Of a stretch of DNA of 64,000 bases, positions 19,291 through 26,987 are shown one piece after another. Under the pieces are notes generated by a model. That model was given only the letters and a program-made list of their open reading frames with translations. It was not told the DNA's origin and did no database searches. The stretch comes from Flavobacteriaceae bacterium YJPT1-3 (GTDB lineage: Bacteria; Bacteroidota; Bacteroidia; Flavobacteriales; Flavobacteriaceae), in the NCBI GenBank assembly GCA_029866965.1, contig CP123444.1, forward strand, positions 537,501 to 601,500, read 5' to 3'. The number at the start of each line of letters is the position of its first letter. The first letter of the stretch is position 1. Made by a program: the position numbers and the translations under genes.

Positions 19291-19866
19291 ATGAAAAAGT
19301 TATTATTATCTCTTGCGTTAGCATCCTTTTTATTTACCGGATGCGATATCGACAAAAAAGGAGACACAGAATTACCAGAGGTAGACGTAGACATTGATGC
19401 TGAAGCCGGAGAGCTTCCTGAATTTGATGTCGATTGGGCAGACATTAATGTAGGAACGACAACTAAAATGGTCGAAGTACCCAAAGTAGTTATCGTCATG
19501 GAGGAAGAAGAAGTGGAAGTCCCAGTCATTGACGTGGAGATGCCTGATGAAGACAAGATGGAACGCAACCTCGTCGTTGAAGCTGAAGTCGAAGGCAATG
19601 AACACCAGCTTGAAATTAAGGAAATACGTGCAGCAGCCAACAGATTGTACGTTATAGCTACTTTAGAAGAATTAGAGACCAGTCTAGACGGCAAAAAGAT
19701 GCGTGTACAGGATCAGGTGGTATTAAATGCTCCAGATCTTGATGTGGAATATGTAATTGTAGGCAACAAGCCAGATCGCATGTTCAATAATCAATACAGA
19801 TATGTTAGTACCATGAATGACCTAAGCACCAACATTAAGAATGCGAAGGTGATTTATACCAAGTAA
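19291..19866 (+). CDS. Acidic lipoprotein of unknown function
   Basis: The product has 191 residues. A signal peptide ends in the lipobox LFTGC, so the product is a lipoprotein. The mature N-terminal half is very acidic, with repeated V-D/E runs (ELPEVDVDIDAEAGELPEFDVDW ... VMEEEEVEVPVIDVEMPDED). The C-terminal half is more ordered (LYVIATLEELETSLDGKKMRVQDQVVLNAPDLDVEYVIVGN) and ends in TK. No family was recognised. It has its own terminator and its upstream 196 bp hold no other gene. Confidence 0.6.
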   Translation: MKKLLLSLALASFLFTGCDIDKKGDTELPEVDVDIDAEAGELPEFDVDWADINVGTTTKMVEVPKVVIVMEEEEVEVPVIDVEMPDEDKMERNLVVEAEVEGNEHQLEIKEIRAAANRLYVIATLEELETSLDGKKMRVQDQVVLNAPDLDVEYVIVGNKPDRMFNNQYRYVSTMNDLSTNIKNAKVIYTK

Positions 19867-19893
19867 TTTCTCTGAAGATTAACACTTAAGCAG

Positions 19894-19922
19894 AAAAGCG
19901 GTCGTATGGGCCGCTTTTTTTA
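19894..19922. terminator. Bidirectional terminator
   Basis: AAAAGCGG (19894-19901) pairs with CCGCTTTT (19911-19918) followed by a T-run. It separates the acidic lipoprotein from the convergent small membrane protein. Confidence 0.75.
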
Positions 19923-20174
19923 ATTGTTGAGTAATGCACCAAAGGCCGCAAGCCCACCAAAAAGTACCATAAATAGGATGATGATGATGAGATAGATCAG
20001 GAAAATAAACAAATAACCTTTTGCCCATTCTTTACGGGTTGGATTGCTGTCATCCCCAAAAGCCCACACCAGCAGCAATATAAATCCAATGAGTGGAAGA
20101 GAGGCCAGAAAAATGTTTAAGGCCCAGTCTTTATAGGTCATTCTTGGTTGTGGTTCTTGCGAAATGGTTTCCAT
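19920..20174 (-). CDS. Small two-helix membrane protein
   Basis: The product has 84 residues. After a short cytosolic start (METISQEPQPRMTYKDW), a first membrane segment (ALNIFLASLPLIGFILLLVWAFG) and a second (YLFIFLIYLIIIILFMVLFGGLAAF) are joined by DDSNPTRKEWAKG. This arrangement recurs in conserved Bacteroidota proteins of unknown function. It is convergent with the acidic lipoprotein and its stop codon falls beside the terminator. Confidence 0.6.
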   Translation of the reverse strand: METISQEPQPRMTYKDWALNIFLASLPLIGFILLLVWAFGDDSNPTRKEWAKGYLFIFLIYLIIIILFMVLFGGLAAFGALLNN

Positions 20175-20273
20175 AGTCTAGTTGTTAGTTCTTAATGAAG
20201 CCCAAATTAAACCTTTTTTTAAAACTGTTATCCAAAGGGCAAACAAACCGTATTCATCTAAAATGTAGAACTC

Positions 20274-20705
20274 ATGAGAAAACTCTTCATTATTACCCTG
20301 GTATTCATTGCAGCCCTTCCTTTATGGGCCCAGCCTCAAGCTCACCCGCGGCATGCTGAACTTTCTCCTGAACAGCGAGTTGAGCTGCATGTAAAGAAGA
20401 TGACCCTGGCTCTTGCTTTAGATGCTCAGCAGCAAGAGAAAGTTCTTGAAATAGAGCTTGCCCAAATGAAAAATCGCATCGCTTTTCGCGAACAGCTTAA
20501 AAAACGAGAACGATCAGAAGAAAAATTGAGCAGTGAAGAACGCTTTGTTTTTAAAAAACAACGCCTGGAGGCAGCCATCGTACATCAGCGTAAGCTGCAA
20601 TCCGTGTTCACAGAAGAGCAATTTGCCCGGTATCAAAAACTACAAGGATATAAGCGCAAACAACTGCGGGAAAAAAGAGGAATACTTAAAGGTATGGGCA
20701 AATAA
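20274..20705 (+). CDS. Periplasmic Spy/CpxP-like helical protein
   Basis: The product has 143 residues with a signal peptide (MRKLFIITLVFIAALPLWAQ). The mature protein is almost wholly charged helix: ELSPEQRVELHVKKMTLALALDAQQQEKVLEIELAQ, then SSEERFVFKKQRLEAAIVHQRKLQSVFTEEQFARYQKLQ. The L(S/T)xEQ start and the (T/S)EEQ(F)xxY motif resemble the LTXXQ proteins Spy and CpxP, envelope chaperone/sensor proteins. In Flavobacteriaceae these often belong to sigma-E-type operons, but no sigma factor is near here. Confidence 0.65.
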   Translation: MRKLFIITLVFIAALPLWAQPQAHPRHAELSPEQRVELHVKKMTLALALDAQQQEKVLEIELAQMKNRIAFREQLKKRERSEEKLSSEERFVFKKQRLEAAIVHQRKLQSVFTEEQFARYQKLQGYKRKQLREKRGILKGMGK

Positions 20706-20733
20706 CAAAAAGTGCGCTTCAAGCGCACTTTTT
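20706..20733. terminator. Bidirectional terminator
   Basis: A perfect hairpin AGTGCGCTT-C-AAGCGCACT is flanked by A5 and T5. It serves both the Spy-like gene and hemL, whose stop codon is at 20732. Confidence 0.85.
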
Positions 20734-22021
20734 AATTTAAGGTCTTAGCAACCTGAGCTACTGCCTCTATAGTATAATCGAGATCCTTATAGCTTAGCGC
20801 ATCTGTGATGAACCAGCTTTCGTAGGCACTGGGAGCTATGTAAACTCCTTTTGCTAAAAGCCCATGAAAGAATTTTTTAAAGGTGGCATTATCGCCTTGA
20901 GCCGCTGTCTGAAAATCGACCACTTGCGCTTCCGCGAAATGCACCGAAATCATACTGCCCACCCGGTTGATCGTATGGGTAATCTGATGTTGAGTCAACG
21001 CTTTAGCAATCCCTTTGTGCAGGTATTCGGTTTTATCATCCAAACGGCTGAACACCTCAGGATCACCATCCAGTGCCTCAAGCATAGCGAGTCCGGCAGC
21101 CATGGCCAGGGGATTTCCACTTAAGGTTCCCGCCTGATACACCGGGCCTACCGGAGCGAGATAATCCATGATTTCCTTACGTGCGGCAAACGCACCTACC
21201 GGCAAGCCTCCTCCAATCACTTTCCCGAAAGTCACCACATCCGCAGTGACATTCATACGCTCCTGTACTCCCCCTCGAGCCAGTCGAAAACCGGTCATTA
21301 CCTCGTCAAATACCAATAAGGCATCATGAGCGGTGCAAATTTCGCGTAAGCTTTCCAAGAAGCCTTCGGCTGGAGGAATGCATCCCATATTACCGGCGAC
21401 GGGCTCAATAATCACTGCGGCTATTTCGTCCGTATTGGCTTCAAATAGCGCTTTTACCGCGTTGATATCGTTATACGGAGCTAAGAGGGTATCCTTAGCT
21501 GTACCTGCAGTGACCCCCGGACTGTTGGGAGTGCCAAAGGTGACCGCACCACTACCTGCCTGAATCAAAAACGAATCTGAATGACCGTGGTAACAGCCGG
21601 CAAACTTAATGATCTTATCCCTGCCTGTAAATCCTCGGGCCAAACGAATGGCACTCATGCAGGCCTCGGTCCCACTGTTCACAAAACGGATTTTGTCGAT
21701 GCCCGGAACCATGGCCACGGCTTTACGCGCGATCTGAGTTTCCAGTTCGGTGGGCATACCAAAAGATGTCCCCTTTTTTGCCCGTTCAATGACCGCCTTG
21801 ACCACGGGTTCATAGGCATGACCCAAAATCATGGGACCCCAGGAATTGATATAATCGATTAATCGGTTCCCGTCTTCATCATAGAGGTAAGCACCTTGGG
21901 CTTCTTTGACAAAAATTGGGTCTCCTCCTACTGCCTTAAAGGCCCGTACTGGTGAATTCACTCCTCCGGGTATGTATTGCTGCGCTTCAACAAAGAGCGC
22001 ACTACTTCTTTTATAAATCAT
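20732..22021 (-). CDS. hemL: Glutamate-1-semialdehyde 2,1-aminomutase
   Basis: This PLP enzyme converts glutamate-1-semialdehyde to 5-aminolevulinate, the C5 route to haem, in the cytoplasm. The 429 residues match the family. Visible blocks are [10 protein letters not shown] at the start, the phosphate-binding [15 protein letters not shown], the DEVMTGFR aspartate that holds the pyridine nitrogen, and the Schiff-base lysine in [14 protein letters not shown]. It is the last gene of a minus-strand group beginning with the PLP desulfhydrase and the LysM protein (3-nt gap to the latter). Confidence 0.96.
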   Translation of the reverse strand: MIYKRSSALFVEAQQYIPGGVNSPVRAFKAVGGDPIFVKEAQGAYLYDEDGNRLIDYINSWGPMILGHAYEPVVKAVIERAKKGTSFGMPTELETQIARKAVAMVPGIDKIRFVNSGTEACMSAIRLARGFTGRDKIIKFAGCYHGHSDSFLIQAGSGAVTFGTPNSPGVTAGTAKDTLLAPYNDINAVKALFEANTDEIAAVIIEPVAGNMGCIPPAEGFLESLREICTAHDALLVFDEVMTGFRLARGGVQERMNVTADVVTFGKVIGGGLPVGAFAARKEIMDYLAPVGPVYQAGTLSGNPLAMAAGLAMLEALDGDPEVFSRLDDKTEYLHKGIAKALTQHQITHTINRVGSMISVHFAEAQVVDFQTAAQGDNATFKKFFHGLLAKGVYIAPSAYESWFITDALSYKDLDYTIEAVAQVAKTLN

Positions 22022-22024
22022 AAA

Positions 22025-22858
22025 TTAATATCCTGTATTGGACGGTTTGATGTAGAGTACCTGTCCCTCATTAATTTGAGAACTGGTTAACCCGTTGTAT
22101 TGCATGAGTTGATCTACCGTCAACTTGTACTTTCGTGAAATGGAATAAAGGGTCTCTCCTTTTTGGACCGTGTGCTGATCCATTTGATCGCTAAGGTCTG
22201 AGACGACTCTTTTGGATCGGCCCAAGACTTCAGCATCATACTTATCCAATTGGTAACGCTCGATCAGACTGATCAATTTAACCGGGTATTTGCGATCCGT
22301 AGCATATCCAGCCTGTCGTAGCCCTTTGGCCCAACCCTTGTAATCATCTTTGGCCAGATTAAAGAGGTCGGTATATCGTTTCCGGCCCGTCAAAAATAAG
22401 GAGTGATCCCGAAAAGAGAATTTAGGGCTGTTGTATTTACGGAAACACTCTCCCTTTTCATCATCGTCATGATAGATCACAGCTCCTTTCCAGTCGTGAC
22501 ATTTAATTCCAAAATGATTATTGGCCTCTCTCGACAATCGACCCCTGCCTGCTCCGGATTCTAAAATTCCCTGTGCTAGGGTGATGCTTGCTGGGATGCC
22601 GTAAAGCAGCATTTCTTCTTTAGCGATCTCAGCGTACTCTTGAATGTATGCACTGACCCTGTCTAGGGGTTCAGCTGCAGGTGGTGTGGGCTCTTCAGTT
22701 TCATCAACAGATTCCGGTTGGGGTGCAGGCGCCCGTTCCACCAAGCGCTCCAAACGCTCCAGTTCGCGAGCCCGTTCTTCCTGACGCGTCTTCCGTTTAG
22801 CACTCCCACAACCGGTCAGCAAGATGCTGATCATCACAATTACAAATCCTCTCTTCAT
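22025..22858 (-). CDS. LysM glucosaminidase lipoprotein
   Basis: A peptidoglycan hydrolase (N-acetylglucosaminidase, GH73/FlgJ-like) of 277 residues. The lipobox LLTGC follows MKRGFVIVMISI. A linker (about 25-65) leads to a glucosaminidase domain with the catalytic-Glu region SITLAQGILESGAGRGRLSREANNHFGIKCHDWKG. A C-terminal LysM domain (HTVQKGETLYSISRKYKLTVDQLMQYNGL ... INEGQVLYI) binds peptidoglycan. It acts at the cell wall. It is 4 nt from the desulfhydrase gene upstream, indicating one transcript. Confidence 0.88.
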   Translation of the reverse strand: MKRGFVIVMISILLTGCGSAKRKTRQEERARELERLERLVERAPAPQPESVDETEEPTPPAAEPLDRVSAYIQEYAEIAKEEMLLYGIPASITLAQGILESGAGRGRLSREANNHFGIKCHDWKGAVIYHDDDEKGECFRKYNSPKFSFRDHSLFLTGRKRYTDLFNLAKDDYKGWAKGLRQAGYATDRKYPVKLISLIERYQLDKYDAEVLGRSKRVVSDLSDQMDQHTVQKGETLYSISRKYKLTVDQLMQYNGLTSSQINEGQVLYIKPSNTGY

Positions 22859-22862
22859 ACGA

Positions 22863-23777
22863 TTAATTCACCTCAATTTGTAAGGCTCCTCGTTGAGCCA
22901 GTTTTTGATTCATTCCGGCTATCCCTTGAAGGCCTCCAGTATGGATCGCTAAAATACGAGTATTTGGAGAAAATGCACCCTTACGGATCAGGTCAAATAA
23001 ACCATACATCATCTTTCCTGTGTATATGGGGTCCAAAAGAATACCGTGGTCTTTTTTGAATTGGTTAATGAACTGAATAAGTTCTTGGGTGGTTTTACCA
23101 TAACCTCCAAAATGATACTGATCGTGAATCCTCCAATTGTTCTTGGAGGTCCATCGCTCAATTTCAAGCTTGTGATTGTATCCTTTAAGGCTAGAAAACC
23201 CTAGGACCTCCTGATGGGGATAACTACCCTCCACAATGCCTGCCAGGGTGCCTCCGGTACCTACACTAACCGCAATAAGATCGTATTCTTTACAAGATTC
23301 ATCAATAATCTCGGCACAGCCTTTAATCGCTAACGCATTCGAACCTCCTTCTGGTATTTCATATACATTCGAAACAAACTCGTAATTGTCTTCGTTTCCC
23401 ATAAACAATTGAGACGAGTTTCGAGCCCTGGTAAGATTCCGATACTCTTCACGGGTCACGAACATCAATTGCATCCCATAGGCATGTGCCGCGGCCAAGG
23501 TAGGATTCGTACTCAAGGTGGATTGAAGATCCAATCCTAGTTCCTCGCCTCGAATCACCCCTATGGAATTAAGACCTTCTTGTTGAGCAGCCGATGCAGT
23601 AGCAAGTATATGATTGGAGTAAGCCCCACCATAGGTCAATACAGTCGAACAATTCCTGCGCTTGGCCTCTATTAGATTGTACTTCAGTTTTCGCCATTTA
23701 TTTCCGGAAATTACCGGGTCAATGAGGTCCTCTCGTTTTATGGACCAAATAATCTGGCCAACTGCATGTGTTTTCAT
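22863..23777 (-). CDS. PLP-dependent D-cysteine desulfhydrase/ACC deaminase-like
   Basis: A fold-type II PLP enzyme of 304 residues. The N-terminal block KREDLIDPVISGNKWRKLKYN contains the Schiff-base lysine (SGNKWRK). It is followed by TVLTYGGAYSNHILATASAAQQEGL and the phosphate-binding VSVGTGGTLAGIV. Members degrade D-cysteine to pyruvate, sulfide and ammonia, or deaminate 1-aminocyclopropane-1-carboxylate; the sequence alone does not decide which, though D-cysteine desulfhydrase is likelier. It is the first gene of the operon with the LysM hydrolase and hemL. Confidence 0.85.
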   Translation of the reverse strand: MKTHAVGQIIWSIKREDLIDPVISGNKWRKLKYNLIEAKRRNCSTVLTYGGAYSNHILATASAAQQEGLNSIGVIRGEELGLDLQSTLSTNPTLAAAHAYGMQLMFVTREEYRNLTRARNSSQLFMGNEDNYEFVSNVYEIPEGGSNALAIKGCAEIIDESCKEYDLIAVSVGTGGTLAGIVEGSYPHQEVLGFSSLKGYNHKLEIERWTSKNNWRIHDQYHFGGYGKTTQELIQFINQFKKDHGILLDPIYTGKMMYGLFDLIRKGAFSPNTRILAIHTGGLQGIAGMNQKLAQRGALQIEVN

Positions 23778-23899
23778 GCTTAAAAAGCAATTCTTAAGTT
23801 CTCTATCATTCTAATTAACTACCTGTTAACATCCTCAATCTTGAATTGGACGTAGGTATGATTGAGTCCGCTGATGGTCTCACCCCAAATCTACAGATT

Positions 23900-24910
23900 A
23901 TGAATATGGCAAAACTCCTAAGAGTATTCTTAGGTATTTTTTTCTTATCACAATTGCTGCATGCACAAGTCGGTATAGGCACTACCAATCCTAGTTCCTC
24001 CAGTATTCTTGACGTTTTCAGTGAATCTGGGAATAAAGGAATGCTCATTCCCAGGGTCAATATCACGAACCTCAATAGTCAAGATCCTATTAAAGGAAAT
24101 ATAGAAGAAAGCCTTTTGGTGTACAATACCAATACCACAACGGGTAAAGGATTCTATTATTGGAACAACAATCAATGGAATGCGCTGGCTGCCGGTGGCG
24201 GAGGCGCTGATACGTCTATATATGCCAATGATGGATCCATAAACACCAACCGTTTTGTTGACTTGAACGGAAATAGCCTGATCTTGTCTGATGGCAATGG
24301 TGTCGTGGTTGACAATTCACGAATGTATCCCTTAGCGGATGCCACTGATAATGTAGACCCCAATGGATACTATCTGGGTGAATTCACCCGACATTACTCC
24401 AGAGTGTACACGCGAGGTATACACGTCAATGATACGGATGCCACCCGAGGACTCGACCTGCGTATCGGGGGTTCACAAGATGACTACACGTTTAGTGACA
24501 CGGCCTTATTTCCCGCCACAACGAGTGGCGTTAAGGATTTAGGTAAATCCAACCGACGATGGGATGTGGTTTATGCCCGGAGTGTTTCTACCACTTCCGA
24601 CCGCCGATTGAAAGAAAACATTGAGCAGCTGAAAAAAGGGTTAAACGTGATCCAGCGTCTCAATACGTATAGCTACACCTTTAAAGCTGACCCTAAAAAA
24701 AGAGCACATATTGGATTTATGGCTCAAGAATTACAGCAAGAACTTCCTGAGGTGGTAACTGAAGGCGAGGATGCCGATAAAACGCTGGGTGTTAATTATG
24801 CAGAGCTTTTACCCGTACTCGTCAATGCTATTCAAGAGCAGCAAGAACAAATCAAAAATCTTCAACAAGAAATGGCTGAACTTAAGGCAGAACAGGCTGC
24901 GGTCAAATGA
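23900..24910 (+). CDS. Second secreted S74-chaperone fibre protein
   Basis: The start at 23900 (MNMAKLLRV) gives 336 residues and exposes a signal peptide (VFLGIFFLSQLLHAQ). The mature start VGIGTTNPSSSSILDVFSESGNKGMLIPRV is a recognisable N-terminal fibre motif of Bacteroidota. The C-terminus is the S74 chaperone domain: TTSDRRLKENIEQLKKG (self-cleavage region, Ser before Asp), HIGFMAQELQQELPEVV, NYAELLPVLVNAIQEQQEQ and a coiled coil. It lies between the PLP enzyme (divergent) and the HESIH mini-protein (convergent, 8-bp overlap), so it is an insertion in that neighbourhood. Confidence 0.78.
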   Translation: MNMAKLLRVFLGIFFLSQLLHAQVGIGTTNPSSSSILDVFSESGNKGMLIPRVNITNLNSQDPIKGNIEESLLVYNTNTTTGKGFYYWNNNQWNALAAGGGGADTSIYANDGSINTNRFVDLNGNSLILSDGNGVVVDNSRMYPLADATDNVDPNGYYLGEFTRHYSRVYTRGIHVNDTDATRGLDLRIGGSQDDYTFSDTALFPATTSGVKDLGKSNRRWDVVYARSVSTTSDRRLKENIEQLKKGLNVIQRLNTYSYTFKADPKKRAHIGFMAQELQQELPEVVTEGEDADKTLGVNYAELLPVLVNAIQEQQEQIKNLQQEMAELKAEQAAVK

Positions 24911-25229
24911 ATCGAAGAAAGGCCCAGAATTTACGTTCTTGTAAATACGCTCCATTCGATTCTTCAGTGTAGGCCTCCTGTTCAAAGGAAATAGCACGGT
25001 AAGCAGTATAAGCATTCCCTGTTCGCAAATAGCGAATAATGAACTCAACACTATACCATACGAAGAACGGTAGAATTCCCATTTCTAATTGTTGCCTTAA
25101 ATGAATGGACTCATGATTGAGAAAGACCTGGTCTGTTTTAAGGGTCTCTTCTTTAAGGATGACAAAGGGATAGATCGTCAGTCCAACGAACCTACCGGAG
25201 ATCAAATAACGATTGACAATCAGCACCAT
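24903..25229 (-). CDS. HESIH-motif small membrane protein
   Basis: The product has 108 residues. The most striking feature is NHESIHLRQQLEM at about residue 38-50, an HExxH pattern that could bind zinc. It is followed by one hydrophobic segment (ILPFFVWYSVEFIIRYL) and an ERKFWAF C-terminus. HExxH usually marks a metallopeptidase, but the protein is far too short for a standard one, so activity is unproven. Short Bacteroidota proteins of this pattern are known as hypothetical. The 3' end overlaps the S74 gene by 8 bp. Confidence 0.55.
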   Translation of the reverse strand: MVLIVNRYLISGRFVGLTIYPFVILKEETLKTDQVFLNHESIHLRQQLEMGILPFFVWYSVEFIIRYLRTGNAYTAYRAISFEQEAYTEESNGAYLQERKFWAFLRFI

Positions 25230-25316
25230 AACTATAAAGATAACGCAGCGTAAACATTTGCATTGTACTTTCTCATCGAAAACGACGTTTTGCTCATGAA
25301 GTATTAATTTTACAAG

Positions 25317-25496
25317 GTGAACTTATCTAAAAACAAAATCCCGCTGGAAGAAGGAGATTATTATCTTACTCCGGAAGGATACCGATGTTTTACCGAACAA
25401 TACCATCGGAAACGAGGCTACTGCTGTGAAAGCGGTTGTAGACATTGTCCATACGGTTATGACCCAAAAACGGGCAAACAGCAGAAAAACAGCTGA
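25317..25496 (+). CDS. DUF5522 cysteine-rich mini-protein
   Basis: A 59-residue frame that starts at a GTG (25317): an in-frame stop at 25305 excludes upstream ATGs. The sequence IPLEEGDYYLTPEGYRCFTEQYHRKRGYCCESGCRHCPYGY... (interrupted here) matches the DUF5522 family (PF17653). The Cys motif GYCCESGCRHCPYG looks like a zinc- or Fe-S-binding knuckle. No function is known for the family. It sits in the 320-bp space between the HESIH gene and the DUF4136 gene. Confidence 0.88.
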   Translation: MNLSKNKIPLEEGDYYLTPEGYRCFTEQYHRKRGYCCESGCRHCPYGYDPKTGKQQKNS

Positions 25497-25551
25497 TTTC
25501 GGTATGATTATTGTGGCTTTATTCACGTTGAATCACTAAATACAGAGCCCA

Positions 25552-26109
25552 ATGAAAAAAGCACCATTACTTCTTGTCCTTCTTTTAGGAATACTTCTTA
25601 CCTCCTGTAGTTCCGTTCGCGTTGCTCAGGATTACGACCAAAGCATCAATTTCAATCAGTACGATACCTTCGCCTTTTTTAAGCCCGGCATTGATCAGGC
25701 TGAAATATCTGATCTTGATAAGAAAAGAATTTTAAGAGCTATAGAATCTGAGCTCATGGCTAAAGGCCTTACCAAATCAGAAAACCCTGACTTACTTGTC
25801 AGCATCTTCACCAAATCCAGTGAGCGCGTAGACGTTTACAACAACTGGGGCTGGGGAGGCTGGGGTTGGGGAGGCTGGGGCTGGGGTGGCTGGGGCTGGG
25901 GTGGCTGGGGTCCAGGAGGCTTTGGCAACACGGTTTCCCGCTCTACACAAGGCACTCTGTATATAGATCTGGTCGATGCCGGAAAGAAAGAGTTAATCTG
26001 GCAGGGTCAGGGAACCGCCGCTTTAGCACGTGATGTTGATCGCAAACAGGAACGCATCAATGAGATCGTTAACGAGATCATGGCTCAATATCCTCCCGCA
26101 GTTCGATAA
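25552..26109 (+). CDS. DUF4136 lipoprotein with WGWGG repeats
   Basis: The product has 185 residues. The lipobox LLTSC ends a signal peptide (KKAPLLLVLLLGILLTSC). The mature protein is the DUF4136 fold (SVRVAQDYDQSINFNQYDTFAFFKPGIDQ ... LYIDLVDAGKKELIWQGQGTAAL). Between its two halves are five tandem copies of a 5-residue WGWGG unit (residues ~99-123), coded by a 15-nt repeat at 25846-25920. DUF4136 proteins are outer-membrane lipoproteins of unknown role; the W/G insert is an extra feature and is variable in such proteins. Confidence 0.85.
   Translation: MKKAPLLLVLLLGILLTSCSSVRVAQDYDQSINFNQYDTFAFFKPGIDQAEISDLDKKRILRAIESELMAKGLTKSENPDLLVSIFTKSSERVDVYNNWGWGGWGWGGWGWGGWGWGGWGPGGFGNTVSRSTQGTLYIDLVDAGKKELIWQGQGTAALARDVDRKQERINEIVNEIMAQYPPAVR
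25846..25920 (+). repeat. 15-nt repeat x5, G-quadruplex-prone
   Basis: Five 15-nt units of TGGGG-type sequence code for WGWGG. The strand carries many GGGG runs separated by 2-5 bases, the pattern of a G-quadruplex in the mRNA and coding strand. Period 15 keeps the frame if copy number changes. Confidence 0.8.
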
Positions 26110-26121
26110 TTTCAAAAAAGC

Positions 26122-26149
26122 AAAAAGCACCTTTTAGGTGCTTTTTTTT
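26122..26149. terminator. Bidirectional terminator
   Basis: The stem AAAAAGCACC / GGTGCTTTTT has a 4-nt loop (TTTT/A) and a T8 tail. It sits between the DUF4136 gene and the convergent enoyl-CoA hydratase (stop at 26148). Confidence 0.82.
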
Positions 26150-26903
26150 ATGACTTAAAAGCTTGTAATCGCTCGCGTGTGAACGAAGAGAGGACCAGGC
26201 TCCCACTGAGTGCGGCTCTCGCATCCATGATTGGCTTCCAGTCAGGCTCGCCTTCATAGAACATCTGTTTAGTCAACCGTAAGGCTTCGGGATTGTAGGT
26301 GATTAAGCGTTCAGCTAGGTCTTGCACAGCCTTATCCAGCTCTTGTTGATCGTCATAGACCGCTTGGAAAAGTCCGTGATGCAAGGCCCACTCCGCCTCA
26401 AAAAATTGATGAGCTGCCAGCGTTAGCTGGCTGAAGGCTGCAATCCCCATCTTACGTTGCACGGCAGGTCCAATCACAAAAGGGCCGATTCCAATACTGA
26501 TCTCGCTCAGTTTGATGGAAGAAAAGCGCGTCGCCAAGCAATAGTCGGCTGCGGCCGCAAGACCAACGCCACCTCCTACTGCCTTGCCTTGAACCCGAGC
26601 CAGTATAGGCTGCCGGCAGTCTCGCATGGCTTGAATGACTCTGGCAAAGCCAAGAAAAAAAGCCTTTCCTTCCTGCTCATTACTGATCTTCATCAACTCC
26701 TCAAAACTGGCTCCGGCACAAAAAGTGCGATCTCCGCCACTTTTAAAAATGATCAGGTAGATGTCCTCTCGCTTGGATACTGCTCTGAAACTAGTTTCCA
26801 GGGCTTGTAATTCTTTGCTGGGGAGTGCATTGTGTTGTGGAGTAGAAAAGGTAATGGTAGCAATTCTTCCTTCAATTTCGGTACCGACATTGGATGCTGA
26901 CAT
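26148..26903 (-). CDS. Enoyl-CoA hydratase/isomerase family protein
   Basis: The product has 251 residues from the ATG at 26903; an alternative at 26921 adds six residues. It is a crotonase-fold enzyme with oxyanion-hole motifs FKSGGDRTFCAGASFEELM and ARVQGKAVGGGVGLAAAADYCLA, followed by the SEISIGIGPFVIGPAVQRKMG block. The best match is the methylglutaconyl-CoA hydratase/enoyl-CoA hydratase group, but substrate is not fixed by sequence alone. A candidate promoter, TTTG-N19-TAATTTG on the minus strand, lies in the intergenic 26904-26987. It is divergent from the aromatic amino acid hydroxylase. Confidence 0.85.
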   Translation of the reverse strand: MSASNVGTEIEGRIATITFSTPQHNALPSKELQALETSFRAVSKREDIYLIIFKSGGDRTFCAGASFEELMKISNEQEGKAFFLGFARVIQAMRDCRQPILARVQGKAVGGGVGLAAAADYCLATRFSSIKLSEISIGIGPFVIGPAVQRKMGIAAFSQLTLAAHQFFEAEWALHHGLFQAVYDDQQELDKAVQDLAERLITYNPEALRLTKQMFYEGEPDWKPIMDARAALSGSLVLSSFTRERLQAFKS

Positions 26904-26975
26904 AATCAAATTTTTGTCCAAATTACGGATAATTAAAATCCTGCCAAAGACCTACGAAATCGTTGTATTTCTGCT

Positions 26976-26983
26976 TATTTTTG
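26976..26983 (+). promoter_or_regulatory. -7 element of the hydroxylase gene, leaderless arrangement
   Basis: TATTTTTG matches TAnnTTTG perfectly and ends 4 nt before the ATG at 26988. The same 4-nt spacing occurs at rnhB and lipB. Confidence 0.45.
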
Positions 26984-26987
26984 GACT

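Noticed and set aside
11444-24910. Possibility that the two S74 proteins mark a prophage.
   Set aside because: There are no capsid, terminase, integrase or lysis genes near either; both carry bacterial signal peptides and sit among envelope or housekeeping genes.
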